Assembly (NCBI GenBank): GCA_030615625.1
Contig: JAUWYX010000006.1
Span: 25,021 to 89,020 of the forward strand
DNA length: 64,000 bases
From: Dehalococcoidia bacterium
Lineage (GTDB): Bacteria; Chloroflexota; Dehalococcoidia; GIF9; AB-539-J10
Reading direction: 5' to 3'
The notes under the pieces are model-generated. The model made no database searches. It worked only from the letters and a program-made list of their open reading frames with translations, and had not been told where the DNA came from. A program made the position numbers and the translations under genes. Below, piece after piece: positions 53,707 through 63,400 of the stretch. The first letter of the stretch is position 1, and the number at the start of each line of letters is the position of its first letter.

Positions 53707-56700
53707 TTAAACCATGCTGTATCTTTGGTGGTATAACTTCGCTTGATGTATAAAGGCCTCTATCCTTGTCTTTGCGTTGGTTTGCTTTAACCCATCGTAT
53801 ATCATGTTGAGCACAGGGATACGGTTGTGCTCCCTTTGTATCCCTCTATAAATAGCAGTGGATACAGTCCCATAAAGGCAATTTAAGATGACGAGATTAG
53901 CTATACCGCTGCAACCTTGAATAGCATAATTTTTCGCCTTAGCCACATTTACAGTTACTACTGGGTCTATATCATCACTTACATAAGGAGCGGCAAGCGT
54001 AACCATATCCTCAACCCTGGGGATCCTGCAATCTCGAAGCTCGTTTTTCATCATTCCCTCAATCTTTCCCTTCCAGTGCATAAATGGAAACCTTCTAAGA
54101 TAATAATAAAGGGCAGCGGGATATTTTCCCCTAGAAAAGTGCGTCTCCGGATATACCTCATTGAAATATACTACATAATCTGTAGTAGTCGGCCCAAGCC
54201 TCGCTTCAGTGCCCAGTGACTCAAACTCTCTGATTATATCGTTGTTAGACCAGGCGTTCATACAGGTATAGAACTCTCCTACGATACCTATAATTGGTCT
54301 ATCTTCGTTCTTAGTTGGAATCTCGTCCATAGCTGCTATTGAGCGGTTTAAAACCTGCCAAAATTTCCCGTTGATAATTCCAGAGGCTATCTCCTCTATG
54401 GCTTGTGCATAAACCCTGTCACTCTCCCCTTTATTTACTTCATAAGGGCGAATATGAAGCAACTTTTTTAATAAGACATCCGTAGCTAGCCAACCCTTCC
54501 AGATAGCTTCCGCCCACTTTAATCCAAATAATTCAGTGGGTTCATCATGGCGGATAGAGACAACCGGGGCGACTATAGGGATATGCTCCAAACCTAATCT
54601 CCTGAGAACCAACTTCTGCGACAGGGCATATTGACTCAACCGGCAGGAGCCATCAAAGTTGAGCATCATAAATGCTGACCTATCGGGGTCAAAATCTTCC
54701 AGCTCAGTCATCCTGACCAAATCCCCGGTGGTGAGCAGATAGGGATGACACTCCTTGCCAGAGACATATCTTCTCCCTAGTTCTTCTAACCTTTCGTCAG
54801 GCTGGGGCAAGACCCGGGCGTCTATGCCCACCGATTTGAGGGCGGCAGCCCAAATAACGGAATGCCCAGAGACATTGGAGATGTAAATAGTTTTATCCAG
54901 TTGCCTAATCCTCTTCGACGGTTTGAAGATATTCATCTCCCCAAAGGGTCTGATTACGTTGAGGTCTGGTTGCCTCTTCTCCTTTACCTCACCTTTCGGT
55001 CTGTTAAGGGTATCAACAAAGGCTTCAATCCTGGTGGTCATTCCGGCATCACCACTGTGTTCGTCCACTTCCAGAACTAGATAAGGGGTATCTTCCATAG
55101 TGTCTTCAAGATACTTGGCAAAGAAGGCATCGGGACCACAGCCATAATTGGTAATCATTATAGGGTTCAGGCTCCTGTTATCCTTGGCAAATATCGCCCC
55201 TCTCAAAAGATTCTGTTCGTTCTTCCAGACCAGGTTGGAGTAGTGGGACGGCAGCTCAACCTTATCCAGAGGCAATAAATCAAATGGGATGGCTATCACC
55301 CCCAAATTCCGCAATTTCTTGGCAATATTCAGATTTAACCCTATGTCATGAACATTGTAGGGTTTACCTATTACCACCACTGCCTCATTGTCCCTTTTAA
55401 GGGTTTCCAGTATTTCTTGACCTCTTTCTTGACGCCTCCTTTCGAACTCTTCCTGAGCCTTAAGTGCCACGGCTATGGCTGAGGCGATTTCCTTCCTCTC
55501 TTTCCCAAAGTCTCTGCCCAGCATCATCATTTGCTCCCTGAGGTTCTCCTTTTCCTTTGCCATAAATATGGTGGGGCTGATCATTTCTGCTTTGTCCTTA
55601 AAAGCAGGTCTTAGCATGAAGGGAATACCCTGAATAAAAGGGCAGTTATAGCTTCGGTCTACATCGTCTCTTTCCTTTTCCAGGTCAATGATGCTCGGCA
55701 GGAATATACGGTCAACACCCTTTTCAATGAGATTTACTACATGCCCATAGGCAATCTTAACTGGATAGCAGGTTTCAGCCAGAACCTCTTGAAGTCCCTT
55801 ATGAATGAGTTTCTTATTAGTCTTATCGGAGAGCACCACTTTAATCCCTAGTTCCCCGAAAAATGTAGCCCACAGTGGGAACTGCTCAAAGAACATCAGC
55901 ATCCGTGGAATGCCTATCACTGGAGAATTCGGGGCAAATTCTTCTTCCCTATAGTAGCTCGTAAGCATTTCTTCCCTCTCTTTAAAGAGATCGGGAAGAA
56001 TCTGGTCAGCGGTTTTTTCCCTCTTCAGTTCGTATCTGTCACAAATACCACCGTAGAAGGCTCTGAATTCACCTCCAATGGATACCCTCTTTATTTCGCA
56101 GTGGTTGGGGCAATGCTGGCACTCAAAAGATTTAACCTCATATTGCCTGTCTATGAGGTCAAACCCGACGAAATGGCTTTTTCCGTCTGTGGTTTCTCTC
56201 TTTTCCCTGGCAATCAAGGCAGCACCTATGGCACCAGTTACATTGTGGTTTTGCGGAACAGTAACCTTTTTGCCCAAAACATTTTCGAAGGCAGATACAA
56301 CAGCTTTATTCCCGGCTACGCCTCCCTGGAAATATATCCTCTGCCCAATTTTCTTATTCCCTACTACCTTTTCAATGTAATTATTGACAATAGAATAGGA
56401 AAGCCCGGCTAAGAGATCGTCTTTCGGTGAACCCACCTGCTGGTGATGTATTAAATCAGATTCCATAAAAACGGTGCACCGCGTCCCCAAGTCAACTGGA
56501 GCTCTGGAGGTAAAAGCAAGCTTGCTAAACTCTTCGTCAATATTCACATCCAGTCTATCAGCCTGTTCTTGGAGAAAGGAGCCAGTTCCTGCGGCACAGA
56601 CTTTATTCATTTCGAAATCAGCCACTGAGCCACTCCTTAAGTAAATATACTTTGAGTCTTGCCCTCCTATTTCAAATATAGTATCCACAGTCTTATCCAT

Positions 56701-57945
56701 GTCCAGCGTCGCCTTAGCCTGGGCGGTAATTTCATTAATTACTAAATCAGCGCCGACAAAGTCTCCTACAAAATAACGAGCACTGCCAGTAGTGGCTACA
56801 CCTTGAACTTCGATAATGTCCTTTATTTCACGACCTATATCCCTTAATCCCCTCTTGACTGACTCGACCGGCTTGCCTTCAGTCATAAGATACTTCTTTG
56901 CCAGCAGCTTCTTGTTTTCATCCAGAACGACGATATTTGTGCTCACTGCACCGACGTCAATCCCTATGTACACCCTCCTCTTTTGCTGCCTGGAAATAGG
57001 ATATTCGTCCCGGGGAATAGAACCATCCCCGCTATAAATCAATCTCTTTAAATGCCCTACTTCGGCTTCATCGGCCCTTTTCGCCAGATACTGCCTCATA
57101 GCCTTCGTCACTTCTTGAAGTTTGACAGGTGTGCCATTGTCTCTCTCCGAGGCTGTGATTGCTGCCCCAAAAGCTCCCATGACCTTAAAATGCTGGGGAA
57201 TGACTAATTCTCCCGGCTTGAGTTCCAGCAGTTCTTCGAAAGCTTTAACCACCCCTTTGTTGGCAGCAACACCTCCTTGGAAAGCTATAGGCTTGGCGAA
57301 CCTCTTTCCTTTACCTAAATTGCTTATGTAGTTTCTAGCCAGGGCATAGCAAAGCCCGGCTATTATTTCTTCCCTCGATGTCCCCGCTTGCTGTAAGTGA
57401 ATCATGTCAGATTTGGCAAAGACACTGCATCTGCCGGCAATCGTAGCTGATCTTGTGGCTCTCGTGGCTAAAGTGCTGAACTCATCTATAGAAATCCCCA
57501 AACGATATGCTTGTTGATCCAGGAAAGAACCAGTTCCCGCAGCACATATTTCATTAAGAGCATGGTCAACAATGACGGGCTTTTTACTTTTTTCATCCCA
57601 CTCCAGGAAAATCAGCTTTGAGTCCTGTCCACCAATTTCAATCACTGTCCTAACCTCAGGATGGAAGTAGGCAGCAGCCTTTGCCTGAGTAATGATTTCA
57701 TTTTCTTTATCTATGCCCATAACATCGGCTAGAAGATTACGTCCGCTGCCTGTGCATACAGCTCCGCATACCTCAGGAAAATCCTTCTCCAGACCCTTAA
57801 AAACCTCAATTAATACTGGAATAGGTTGTCCCTTTGTCCTCTCATAGACGCTTTCGAGGAGCCGGAACTCCTCATCAATTATGGCTATGTTCAAGCTGAC
57901 CGAGCCTATGTCTATCCCCATATAGGTTTTGTTTTGGCTTGTCAT
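53707..57945 (-). CDS. Giant 2-hydroxyacyl-CoA dehydratase activase / DUF2229 protein
   Basis: A 1412-residue protein. Two ASKHA activase domains: residues ~8-280 (MGIDIGSVSLNIAI, EICAAGTGSF with cluster Cys near 134) and ~323-590 (IGIDVGAVSTNIVV, KVCAAGTGSF near 450). A Cys pair HCPNHC near 630, the DUF2229 region, and a C-terminal COG3581-like part with NYGCGPDAFF, KECHPYLL and DGSCRLSQYALSQ follow. Such proteins reduce and activate radical dehydratases or act as ATP-driven electron donors in anaerobes. ATG 57945 overlaps the SRPBCC stop by ATGA. The longer ORF upstream is repeat sequence. Confidence 0.88.
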   Translation of the reverse strand: MTSQNKTYMGIDIGSVSLNIAIIDEEFRLLESVYERTKGQPIPVLIEVFKGLEKDFPEVCGAVCTGSGRNLLADVMGIDKENEIITQAKAAAYFHPEVRTVIEIGGQDSKLIFLEWDEKSKKPVIVDHALNEICAAGTGSFLDQQAYRLGISIDEFSTLATRATRSATIAGRCSVFAKSDMIHLQQAGTSREEIIAGLCYALARNYISNLGKGKRFAKPIAFQGGVAANKGVVKAFEELLELKPGELVIPQHFKVMGAFGAAITASERDNGTPVKLQEVTKAMRQYLAKRADEAEVGHLKRLIYSGDGSIPRDEYPISRQQKRRVYIGIDVGAVSTNIVVLDENKKLLAKKYLMTEGKPVESVKRGLRDIGREIKDIIEVQGVATTGSARYFVGDFVGADLVINEITAQAKATLDMDKTVDTIFEIGGQDSKYIYLRSGSVADFEMNKVCAAGTGSFLQEQADRLDVNIDEEFSKLAFTSRAPVDLGTRCTVFMESDLIHHQQVGSPKDDLLAGLSYSIVNNYIEKVVGNKKIGQRIYFQGGVAGNKAVVSAFENVLGKKVTVPQNHNVTGAIGAALIAREKRETTDGKSHFVGFDLIDRQYEVKSFECQHCPNHCEIKRVSIGGEFRAFYGGICDRYELKREKTADQILPDLFKEREEMLTSYYREEEFAPNSPVIGIPRMLMFFEQFPLWATFFGELGIKVVLSDKTNKKLIHKGLQEVLAETCYPVKIAYGHVVNLIEKGVDRIFLPSIIDLEKERDDVDRSYNCPFIQGIPFMLRPAFKDKAEMISPTIFMAKEKENLREQMMMLGRDFGKERKEIASAIAVALKAQEEFERRRQERGQEILETLKRDNEAVVVIGKPYNVHDIGLNLNIAKKLRNLGVIAIPFDLLPLDKVELPSHYSNLVWKNEQNLLRGAIFAKDNRSLNPIMITNYGCGPDAFFAKYLEDTMEDTPYLVLEVDEHSGDAGMTTRIEAFVDTLNRPKGEVKEKRQPDLNVIRPFGEMNIFKPSKRIRQLDKTIYISNVSGHSVIWAAALKSVGIDARVLPQPDERLEELGRRYVSGKECHPYLLTTGDLVRMTELEDFDPDRSAFMMLNFDGSCRLSQYALSQKLVLRRLGLEHIPIVAPVVSIRHDEPTELFGLKWAEAIWKGWLATDVLLKKLLHIRPYEVNKGESDRVYAQAIEEIASGIINGKFWQVLNRSIAAMDEIPTKNEDRPIIGIVGEFYTCMNAWSNNDIIREFESLGTEARLGPTTTDYVVYFNEVYPETHFSRGKYPAALYYYLRRFPFMHWKGKIEGMMKNELRDCRIPRVEDMVTLAAPYVSDDIDPVVTVNVAKAKNYAIQGCSGIANLVILNCLYGTVSTAIYRGIQREHNRIPVLNMIYDGLKQTNAKTRIEAFIHQAKLYHQRYSMV

Positions 57946-58370
57946 TCCGACCCCTCGACCCTTTTCTTTACTGCTTGGGCAATCTCGTCCGAGATTGCTT
58001 GACCACCCCGGCGTGCCAGCCATGCCAGAACCCCTGAAACCTCACCGCCGACAGTAGCCTTCGTCTTGCCATTTACAGGTTCCAGAATATAGAAGCGTGT
58101 CAACTTAGTACCCAGGGCTTTTCCCTGCAGAACTACAGTCCGTTCTGGGACAAATTTGGTGATGGTCATCAACAACTTGACCGTGAGCCTGCTTACCTTG
58201 GCTGTAACCGAAAATTTGGAGCCTACTGTCAAAGGCCCCTTAGAGAGCATCTCAATCTTCTTGATGGACGGCATCCATTGGGGCCATTCTGCAAGCTTGT
58301 CTACCAGCGCCCAGACTTTCTCGGCAGGGGCATTAATGTCGATGCTGCTCTCAAACCTCATGCCTGCCAA
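57942..58370 (-). CDS. SRPBCC (START-like) family protein
   Basis: A 142-residue lipid/ligand-binding-fold protein. FESSIDINAPAEKVWALVDKLAEWPQWMP is the standard start of the polyketide cyclase/coenzyme Q-binding subgroup, and a beta-strand run SKFSVTAKVSRLTVKLLMTI follows. It binds hydrophobic ligands, not identified. Its last ~15 residues (GGQAISDEIAQAVKKR) are encoded by a perfect palindrome, and it is coupled to the giant activase gene by ATGA. Confidence 0.82.
   Translation of the reverse strand: MAGMRFESSIDINAPAEKVWALVDKLAEWPQWMPSIKKIEMLSKGPLTVGSKFSVTAKVSRLTVKLLMTITKFVPERTVVLQGKALGTKLTRFYILEPVNGKTKATVGGEVSGVLAWLARRGGQAISDEIAQAVKKRVEGSE
57979..57998. repeat. Perfect 20-bp palindrome at the end of the SRPBCC gene
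   Basis: GCAATCTCG-TC-CGAGATTGC is the inner core of the TGTCATTGCGAG repeat family, with a related GTCATTCCGA left half at 57940-57950. It is read in frame in the SRPBCC gene. Confidence 0.75.
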
Positions 58371-58447
58371 ACTCTTCCTTTATGTAGTATCATACAATAT
58401 ATTGTATATTATTATGCAATCTGTAGTTAACTGCATAAATCATTATA

Positions 58448-58476
58448 TTTCTCCCTCCCCTAGCGGGAGGGAGAAA
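58448..58476. repeat. Strong hairpin TTTCTCCCTCCC / GGGAGGGAGAAA
   Basis: A 12-bp perfect stem with CTAGC loop between the C_GCAxxG gene and the SRPBCC gene. It belongs to the CTCTCC/GGAGAG hairpin type. No T-run follows in the direction of transcription, so a terminator role is uncertain. Confidence 0.65.
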
Positions 58477-58584
58477 GCGACATAACTTCAGGCAGGAAAA
58501 ATAAATGAACGGAGATGGGAGGCGGCTGGGTTGCACATTACGATGAAAAGTGTGGTGGGTGACGTTATGGGTTACACGGCGTCA

Positions 58585-59028
58585 CTATCGAAGATGAAGA
58601 ATATCCTCCAAGATATGGGCAGAGTCATAGACAAAGCTAGAGCACTTGTTTTTAAAAACCCCACTTTCTCTCGCTAATTTAAGTTCACCAGAATCACTTA
58701 AGTCATAACCGATCAGTTCCTTACACTCGATAGAGCCATGAAGCGCTGTGAACCTATCAACAAACTTCTTGACTAATGTGTAGGTTCTTTGTTGAGATTC
58801 TTCATCAGCCAAATCCACCTGACCATGCTTCAATCCAATCACCATTAATGCTCCGGTTACAGCTCCGCAGGTTCTACCCATGCGTCCTATTCCAGCGCCA
58901 AAACCACATGCAATCTTTAAAGCCAATGCTTTTTCTAAACCAAGCTGTTCGCTATATGTTGATAATACCGCGGGAGCACAAAAGACCCCCTTTTCAAATT
59001 GTTTTTTTGCTTCCTCTGCTCTACTCAA
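58585..59028 (-). CDS. C_GCAxxG_C_C family redox-type protein
   Basis: A 147-residue protein. GVFCAPAVLSTYSEQLGLEKALALKIACGFGAGIGRMGRTCGAVTGALMVIGLKHG contains the family pattern of spaced Cys and the GCAxxG-like core (positions given by residues ~15-70). A Cys at IECKELIGYDL and another in FKNKCSSFV complete the pattern. These are widespread in anaerobes and thought to bind metal or redox cofactors. Single gene. Confidence 0.85.
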   Translation of the reverse strand: MSRAEEAKKQFEKGVFCAPAVLSTYSEQLGLEKALALKIACGFGAGIGRMGRTCGAVTGALMVIGLKHGQVDLADEESQQRTYTLVKKFVDRFTALHGSIECKELIGYDLSDSGELKLARESGVFKNKCSSFVYDSAHILEDILHLR

Positions 59029-59430
59029 TTCTTTCTCCTCTAATCGTATGAATGTAATAGATCCTTGTCTCTATCATATCTCTAAAGGCTTCACGGTGTA
59101 AAGTCCGTTTTTAAATTCGATACACACAAGAAGATCAGCTACATACATCTTGGCTGATTGTGTGGCAAGAATAAGGTGGAATGTGCACTGGCTCACATTC
59201 TGGTCGAAAGTTTGGAGAGAGTATATGGTTCAAATCCAATTTGGTAGCCCAAGTAATTCACTATATAGAACTTTTAGGGCAGAATTTTCCTTTATCCAAG
59301 CTGGTTAGATTTACTCATAGTTGGGCTTAATAAAACGATGAATTGTGCACGTCGTACTTTTCTTGAGGCTAGATTGTTGTCAGTGATAAAATAGGTCTCA
59401 AAGGGCACTTCAAAATTGGTCTAGTACTCT
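59029..59430. other. Gene-free gap
   Basis: About 400 bp between divergent genes. I see a GAATGTG/CACATTC hairpin (59179-59200, 8-nt loop) and an isolated GGTTCAAATCC with no matching stems, but no ORF, tRNA or convincing promoter. Confidence 0.6.
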
Positions 59431-60381
59431 ATGAAACTCAATCGGCGCATGAGCTTTAGTAGGCCTGATATTATCCGACCTCCAAGTGAATGGAAAAGCT
59501 ATTTTCTCCCTTTAACCAGCGGGTGCTCCAACAACACCTGCGCTTTCTGTGGATACTATGGCTCCAAGCTTCAGATACGAGACGTCGATGACTTCAAGAG
59601 TGAAATAGATGCTGTGGCCTTATTCACGCGAAGGGGCATCCGGCTTCCTAATGTTTCTAAGGTAGTATATGCCGTGGCTCAAGGTTGGGACGGCAAAAGG
59701 GTATTTCTTCAGGATGGCGATGCCCTTGTTTACCCCTTTCCCAAATTGAGGGAGGTTCTACAGTACTTGAATGGAAAACTACCCGGTGTCGAAAGGATTG
59801 GCACATATGCTACGCCACAGGATATACTGCGGCGGAGTTCGGATGAACTCAAGGAATTAAGACGGCTCAAGATGGGTATTTTCTATACGGGGCTTGAGAC
59901 CGGTGATGGTGAACTGCTTCAAAAGATAGGTAAAGGGGTAAGTTCAGACGAGTTGGTCGAGGCGGGAAAAAAAGTGAAGGGAGCCGGGATAAGCTTTTCT
60001 TTGACGATAATTTTAGGACTTGGCGGTATCGAGGGAAGTAAGAAACACGTGTTTGAGACAGCCAAAATTCTCACTGAGATTGACCCGGATTATGCCGGAG
60101 CTTTGACTTTGACTCTCGTCCCTGGTACCCCACTCTATGAGCAGCGGGAACGGAATGAATTCCATCCTCTTTCCCCTTTTCAATCCCTGGAGGAACTGAA
60201 GTTAATCATAGAGAATTCCAACTTTACTGATTGTTTCTTTAGCTCAATGCATGCCTCAAACTACCTTTCCGTCCGGGGAAAATTGCCGCGAGACAAAGAG
60301 AAAATGCTTAGCGAACTAGAAGTAGTTTTGGCAGCCAGAAACCCTTCTTTGCTCAGGCCTGAGTTTCTCAGGGGCCTATGA
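59431..60381 (+). CDS. Radical SAM protein
   Basis: A 316-residue protein. SGCSNNTCAFCGYYG carries C-x4-C-x2-C (near residues 32-40), the radical SAM cluster with one extra spacer residue, and GTYATPQDIL, IFYTGLETGDGELLQKIGKG and LTIILGLGG follow the barrel of Elp3/HemN-like members. The N-terminus has FSRPDIIRPPSEW, and the end is AARNPSLLRPEFL. The product is unknown. Substrates of relatives include tRNA and small molecules. No partner gene lies beside it. Confidence 0.88.
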   Translation: MKLNRRMSFSRPDIIRPPSEWKSYFLPLTSGCSNNTCAFCGYYGSKLQIRDVDDFKSEIDAVALFTRRGIRLPNVSKVVYAVAQGWDGKRVFLQDGDALVYPFPKLREVLQYLNGKLPGVERIGTYATPQDILRRSSDELKELRRLKMGIFYTGLETGDGELLQKIGKGVSSDELVEAGKKVKGAGISFSLTIILGLGGIEGSKKHVFETAKILTEIDPDYAGALTLTLVPGTPLYEQRERNEFHPLSPFQSLEELKLIIENSNFTDCFFSSMHASNYLSVRGKLPRDKEKMLSELEVVLAARNPSLLRPEFLRGL

Positions 60382-60490
60382 CTATGATGACACCAATGGT
60401 AGATTTCTTGGAAAGTCCAGCAAAAAGGGCAGGTAATATGTTATCCACACAAGTTGGATGATTGTTACCCGATGACTCTGAGGCAAGGAC

Positions 60491-63400
60491 TTACGCCTTG
60501 AGAATCTCCTTGTGCCTGAGGGCGCGCTCCAGTGACGGCTGCATCTTCATGTCGCGGGACTCCTTAATGGCGAAGTCTAGGTGCTCCAGCGCCTCTGCCT
60601 TCTCATCCGGATAGTGCTCCAGTAATAGCTCGGCAAGCTGGAGCCGGGTGAGGGCTATTTCCGGCCGGAACCTCATCTCGGTGGTGATTTTTAATGCTTC
60701 TTCGTAATATTTCCGGGCTTCTTCCTGCCTGCCCAGGAAGGCGGCCGCGCCAAGGTGACGGGCTGTGCACGTTACGCCCCAACTGACTAAAGGGGGGAAG
60801 CTGACGGCGAACCGGCCCAGCAGCAACCCGGCGGCTTCCCGATGCTCAACCAGCACAGCGGCTTCGAGATACATAATGTCCTCAGCCGCCCAGGTCTCAT
60901 CCTCGGCCGAGCCGATACTGGGACGGGCAATGACGAATCGCTCCAGGATTTCCGCCGCCTCGGTGTCTCGTCCCAGGTGGCCCAGGCCGAGAGCTTGTGC
61001 TGATGGCGAGGGGAAGGATGTCGTGACGAACTGAAGGGCTTCCTCGGTCTTCCCGAGAAGCAGCCAGGGCCGGTAGCTAGAGAGGTATGCGCAGAAGGCA
61101 GCAAATTCAGTGAGGCCCAGCTCCTCGCCATGGGCCAGAGTACGCAGGGCGGTCTGCTCGGCCTCCTCAAGTCGCCCGTCCACGGCTGCCCAGATGCCGT
61201 CGTACATCGCCGAACAGAGCAGGAGGATCACATTGCCACTTCGTTCTGCTATCTCTTGCACCTCGTGCCAGGCCTCTTCGGCTCGTTGGCGCTGTCCCCA
61301 ATCGAGAAATGCATGACCTGCAAAAGTCCGCCCATAGGTAAAAGACCTCAGACTTAACCCGGCACGTGACGATGCTACTATTTCCTCGGCAAGGTGCAGC
61401 CGCTCCCCGGCATGCTGTGGCGCCGCTACGTGAAAGATCCGCGAGAGAGAGGTGAACCAGAATGCCTCGGGGTCACCGAGTCGGCGGGCCATCTCAGCAT
61501 TCCGGATGAGTAGCTGGTATCCTTCCGTCACCATAGCAAACTGCCGTGTGGCCAATCCCGTTAAAGCTTTCCGTTCCCCCACGCCTAGATTAACCCAGAC
61601 GCGGGCTACCGTATCCGGCTCGACATAACGGTCGGCACGCTCCACCCACTGGGCAGCCTCAGGAGTGGCCCAACTAGCCGGTCCACCGGACCCGTAGAAA
61701 CACAAGCTGGGCATCGCCAGAGCGCAAGCCCGGGATGCCCGTGCTCTGTCCCCAATATCCTCAGCCAGGGAAAACGCTTCCTGTAGCTCAACATTAAAAG
61801 CCCGTTGAGGCTCCCCTCCCACATGCAGGACTTCGGCCAGGGCCAGGAGCAGGTCGCACACCTTCTCCCTGTCCCCCGGGTCGAGTACCCTCTGCACCTT
61901 AAGCACCTGTTCCAGCAGCCGTACCGCCTCCCCGAAGGCATAGACGGACGTGGCGCGCTGCGCCGCCATCTCACCGTAAGCTATCGCCTTGGCCAGGTCA
62001 GCGGGGTTGGTGGACTGGAAGAAGTGCTCGGCCAGCTCGGCGGCGTGCGCCTCGAGGCGTTTGGCATACTGCGTCTCCAGCGAACGCGCCACCTGCTGGT
62101 GCAGTTGCAGGCGCTGCGGGGCAATCATTTCCTCGTACAGTGTCTGGCGGAAGAAGGCGTGGGTGAAGCGGTAACGTACCGAGCCGACCTGCGAGCGCTC
62201 CTCCAGCACGGAAAGCTGCACGGCTTCCTTGAGAGCATTTACAAACGCATCTTCCTTAATATCAGTAACCCCCCTCAGCGTATCAAGGGGGAACTCCCGC
62301 CCGATGACGGCGGCTACGGAAAGTAGCTGATTACACTCCGGGCTCAGCCGGGATAGGCGCTTGCCGATGACGTCCCGCAACCCCTCTGGGATGCTCATCT
62401 CCAGCGGGGTATCTCTGGTGGGCCGCCAGCGTCCTTCTTTCGGTGTAATCAGTCCCTCCTCGGCGAGGTAGCGCACCACCTCCTGCACGAAGAGCGGGTT
62501 GCCTTCCGTCTGGCGGTGCACCGCCTCAGCAAATCCCCAGGGAGCATCCTCGCCGGTGAGGCTCCACAGCATCTGCCTGACCTCATCAGCGTTCAGCCCG
62601 CGCAGGAGGACACGCCCATAGGTGGACACACGTCTTAACTCGGCCAGTGCCGCCGACAATGGGTGGCTACGGTCTACCTCCACATCGCGGTATGTACCAA
62701 CAATCAAAAGCCTCGTCCCCACCAGGTTACGCGAGACGTAGGTAAGCATGTCCAGTGTACCCTTGTCGGCATCGTGCAGGTCCTCCAGGAAAACCAGCAG
62801 GGGCTGGACGGTGGCGGCGTTAGATAGGAAGCTGGTGACAGCCTGCAACAGCCGGTACCGTGCCTCCTCAGGGTCGCCTGGTGGTTGCAGCTTTATCTTC
62901 AGCCGCTCCCTTACCTCAGAGACAATGCGCGCCACGTCAGCGGCACCCGTGCCCAGTTCTTTGCGCAGGTCTTTAATCTCACGGCTGAGAACATAGGAGC
63001 GCAATGCCTCAACGAAGGCCAGGTAGGGCAGCGACAGCGACCCCTCCTCGTAGCAGTGGCCAACCAGGGTCCTACCACCGCGCAGGGTGACGTAGGTGGA
63101 TAGCTGCTCACAGAGGGCGGTCTTGCCGATACCCGGCTCCCCCACTACTATTAACAATGCTCCCTGCCCCGACATGGCACCATCAAAGGCAGACTGAAGC
63201 TGGCGGAGTTCCGCCTCGCGGCCGACGAACACCCGACGGTATAGGGGGCTCTGGGCCAGGGTTGGGGCTTCCTGTGACGGTTCTTTCTTAACCTTGCCCG
63301 CCTCAATTGATTCGAGGGCTTGGTACACATCAGCGGCAGATGCCGGACGTCGTTGAGGGTCTTTCTCTAACAATTGCAGTATGAGTGCCTCAAGTGCTGG

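Noticed and set aside
53707..58023. Longer start of the giant activase at 58023
   Set aside because: The additional 26 residues overlap the SRPBCC gene and are encoded by repeat sequence. The ATG at 57945 gives ATGA coupling directly before the conserved domain.
58448..58476. Intrinsic terminator
   Set aside because: The stem is strong, but no T-run follows on the minus strand, so it is kept only as a hairpin repeat.
59221..59245. GGTTCAAATCC that looks like a tRNA T-loop
   Set aside because: The flanking bases do not pair into a T-stem (only three of five pairs), and no anticodon or acceptor arm fits upstream.
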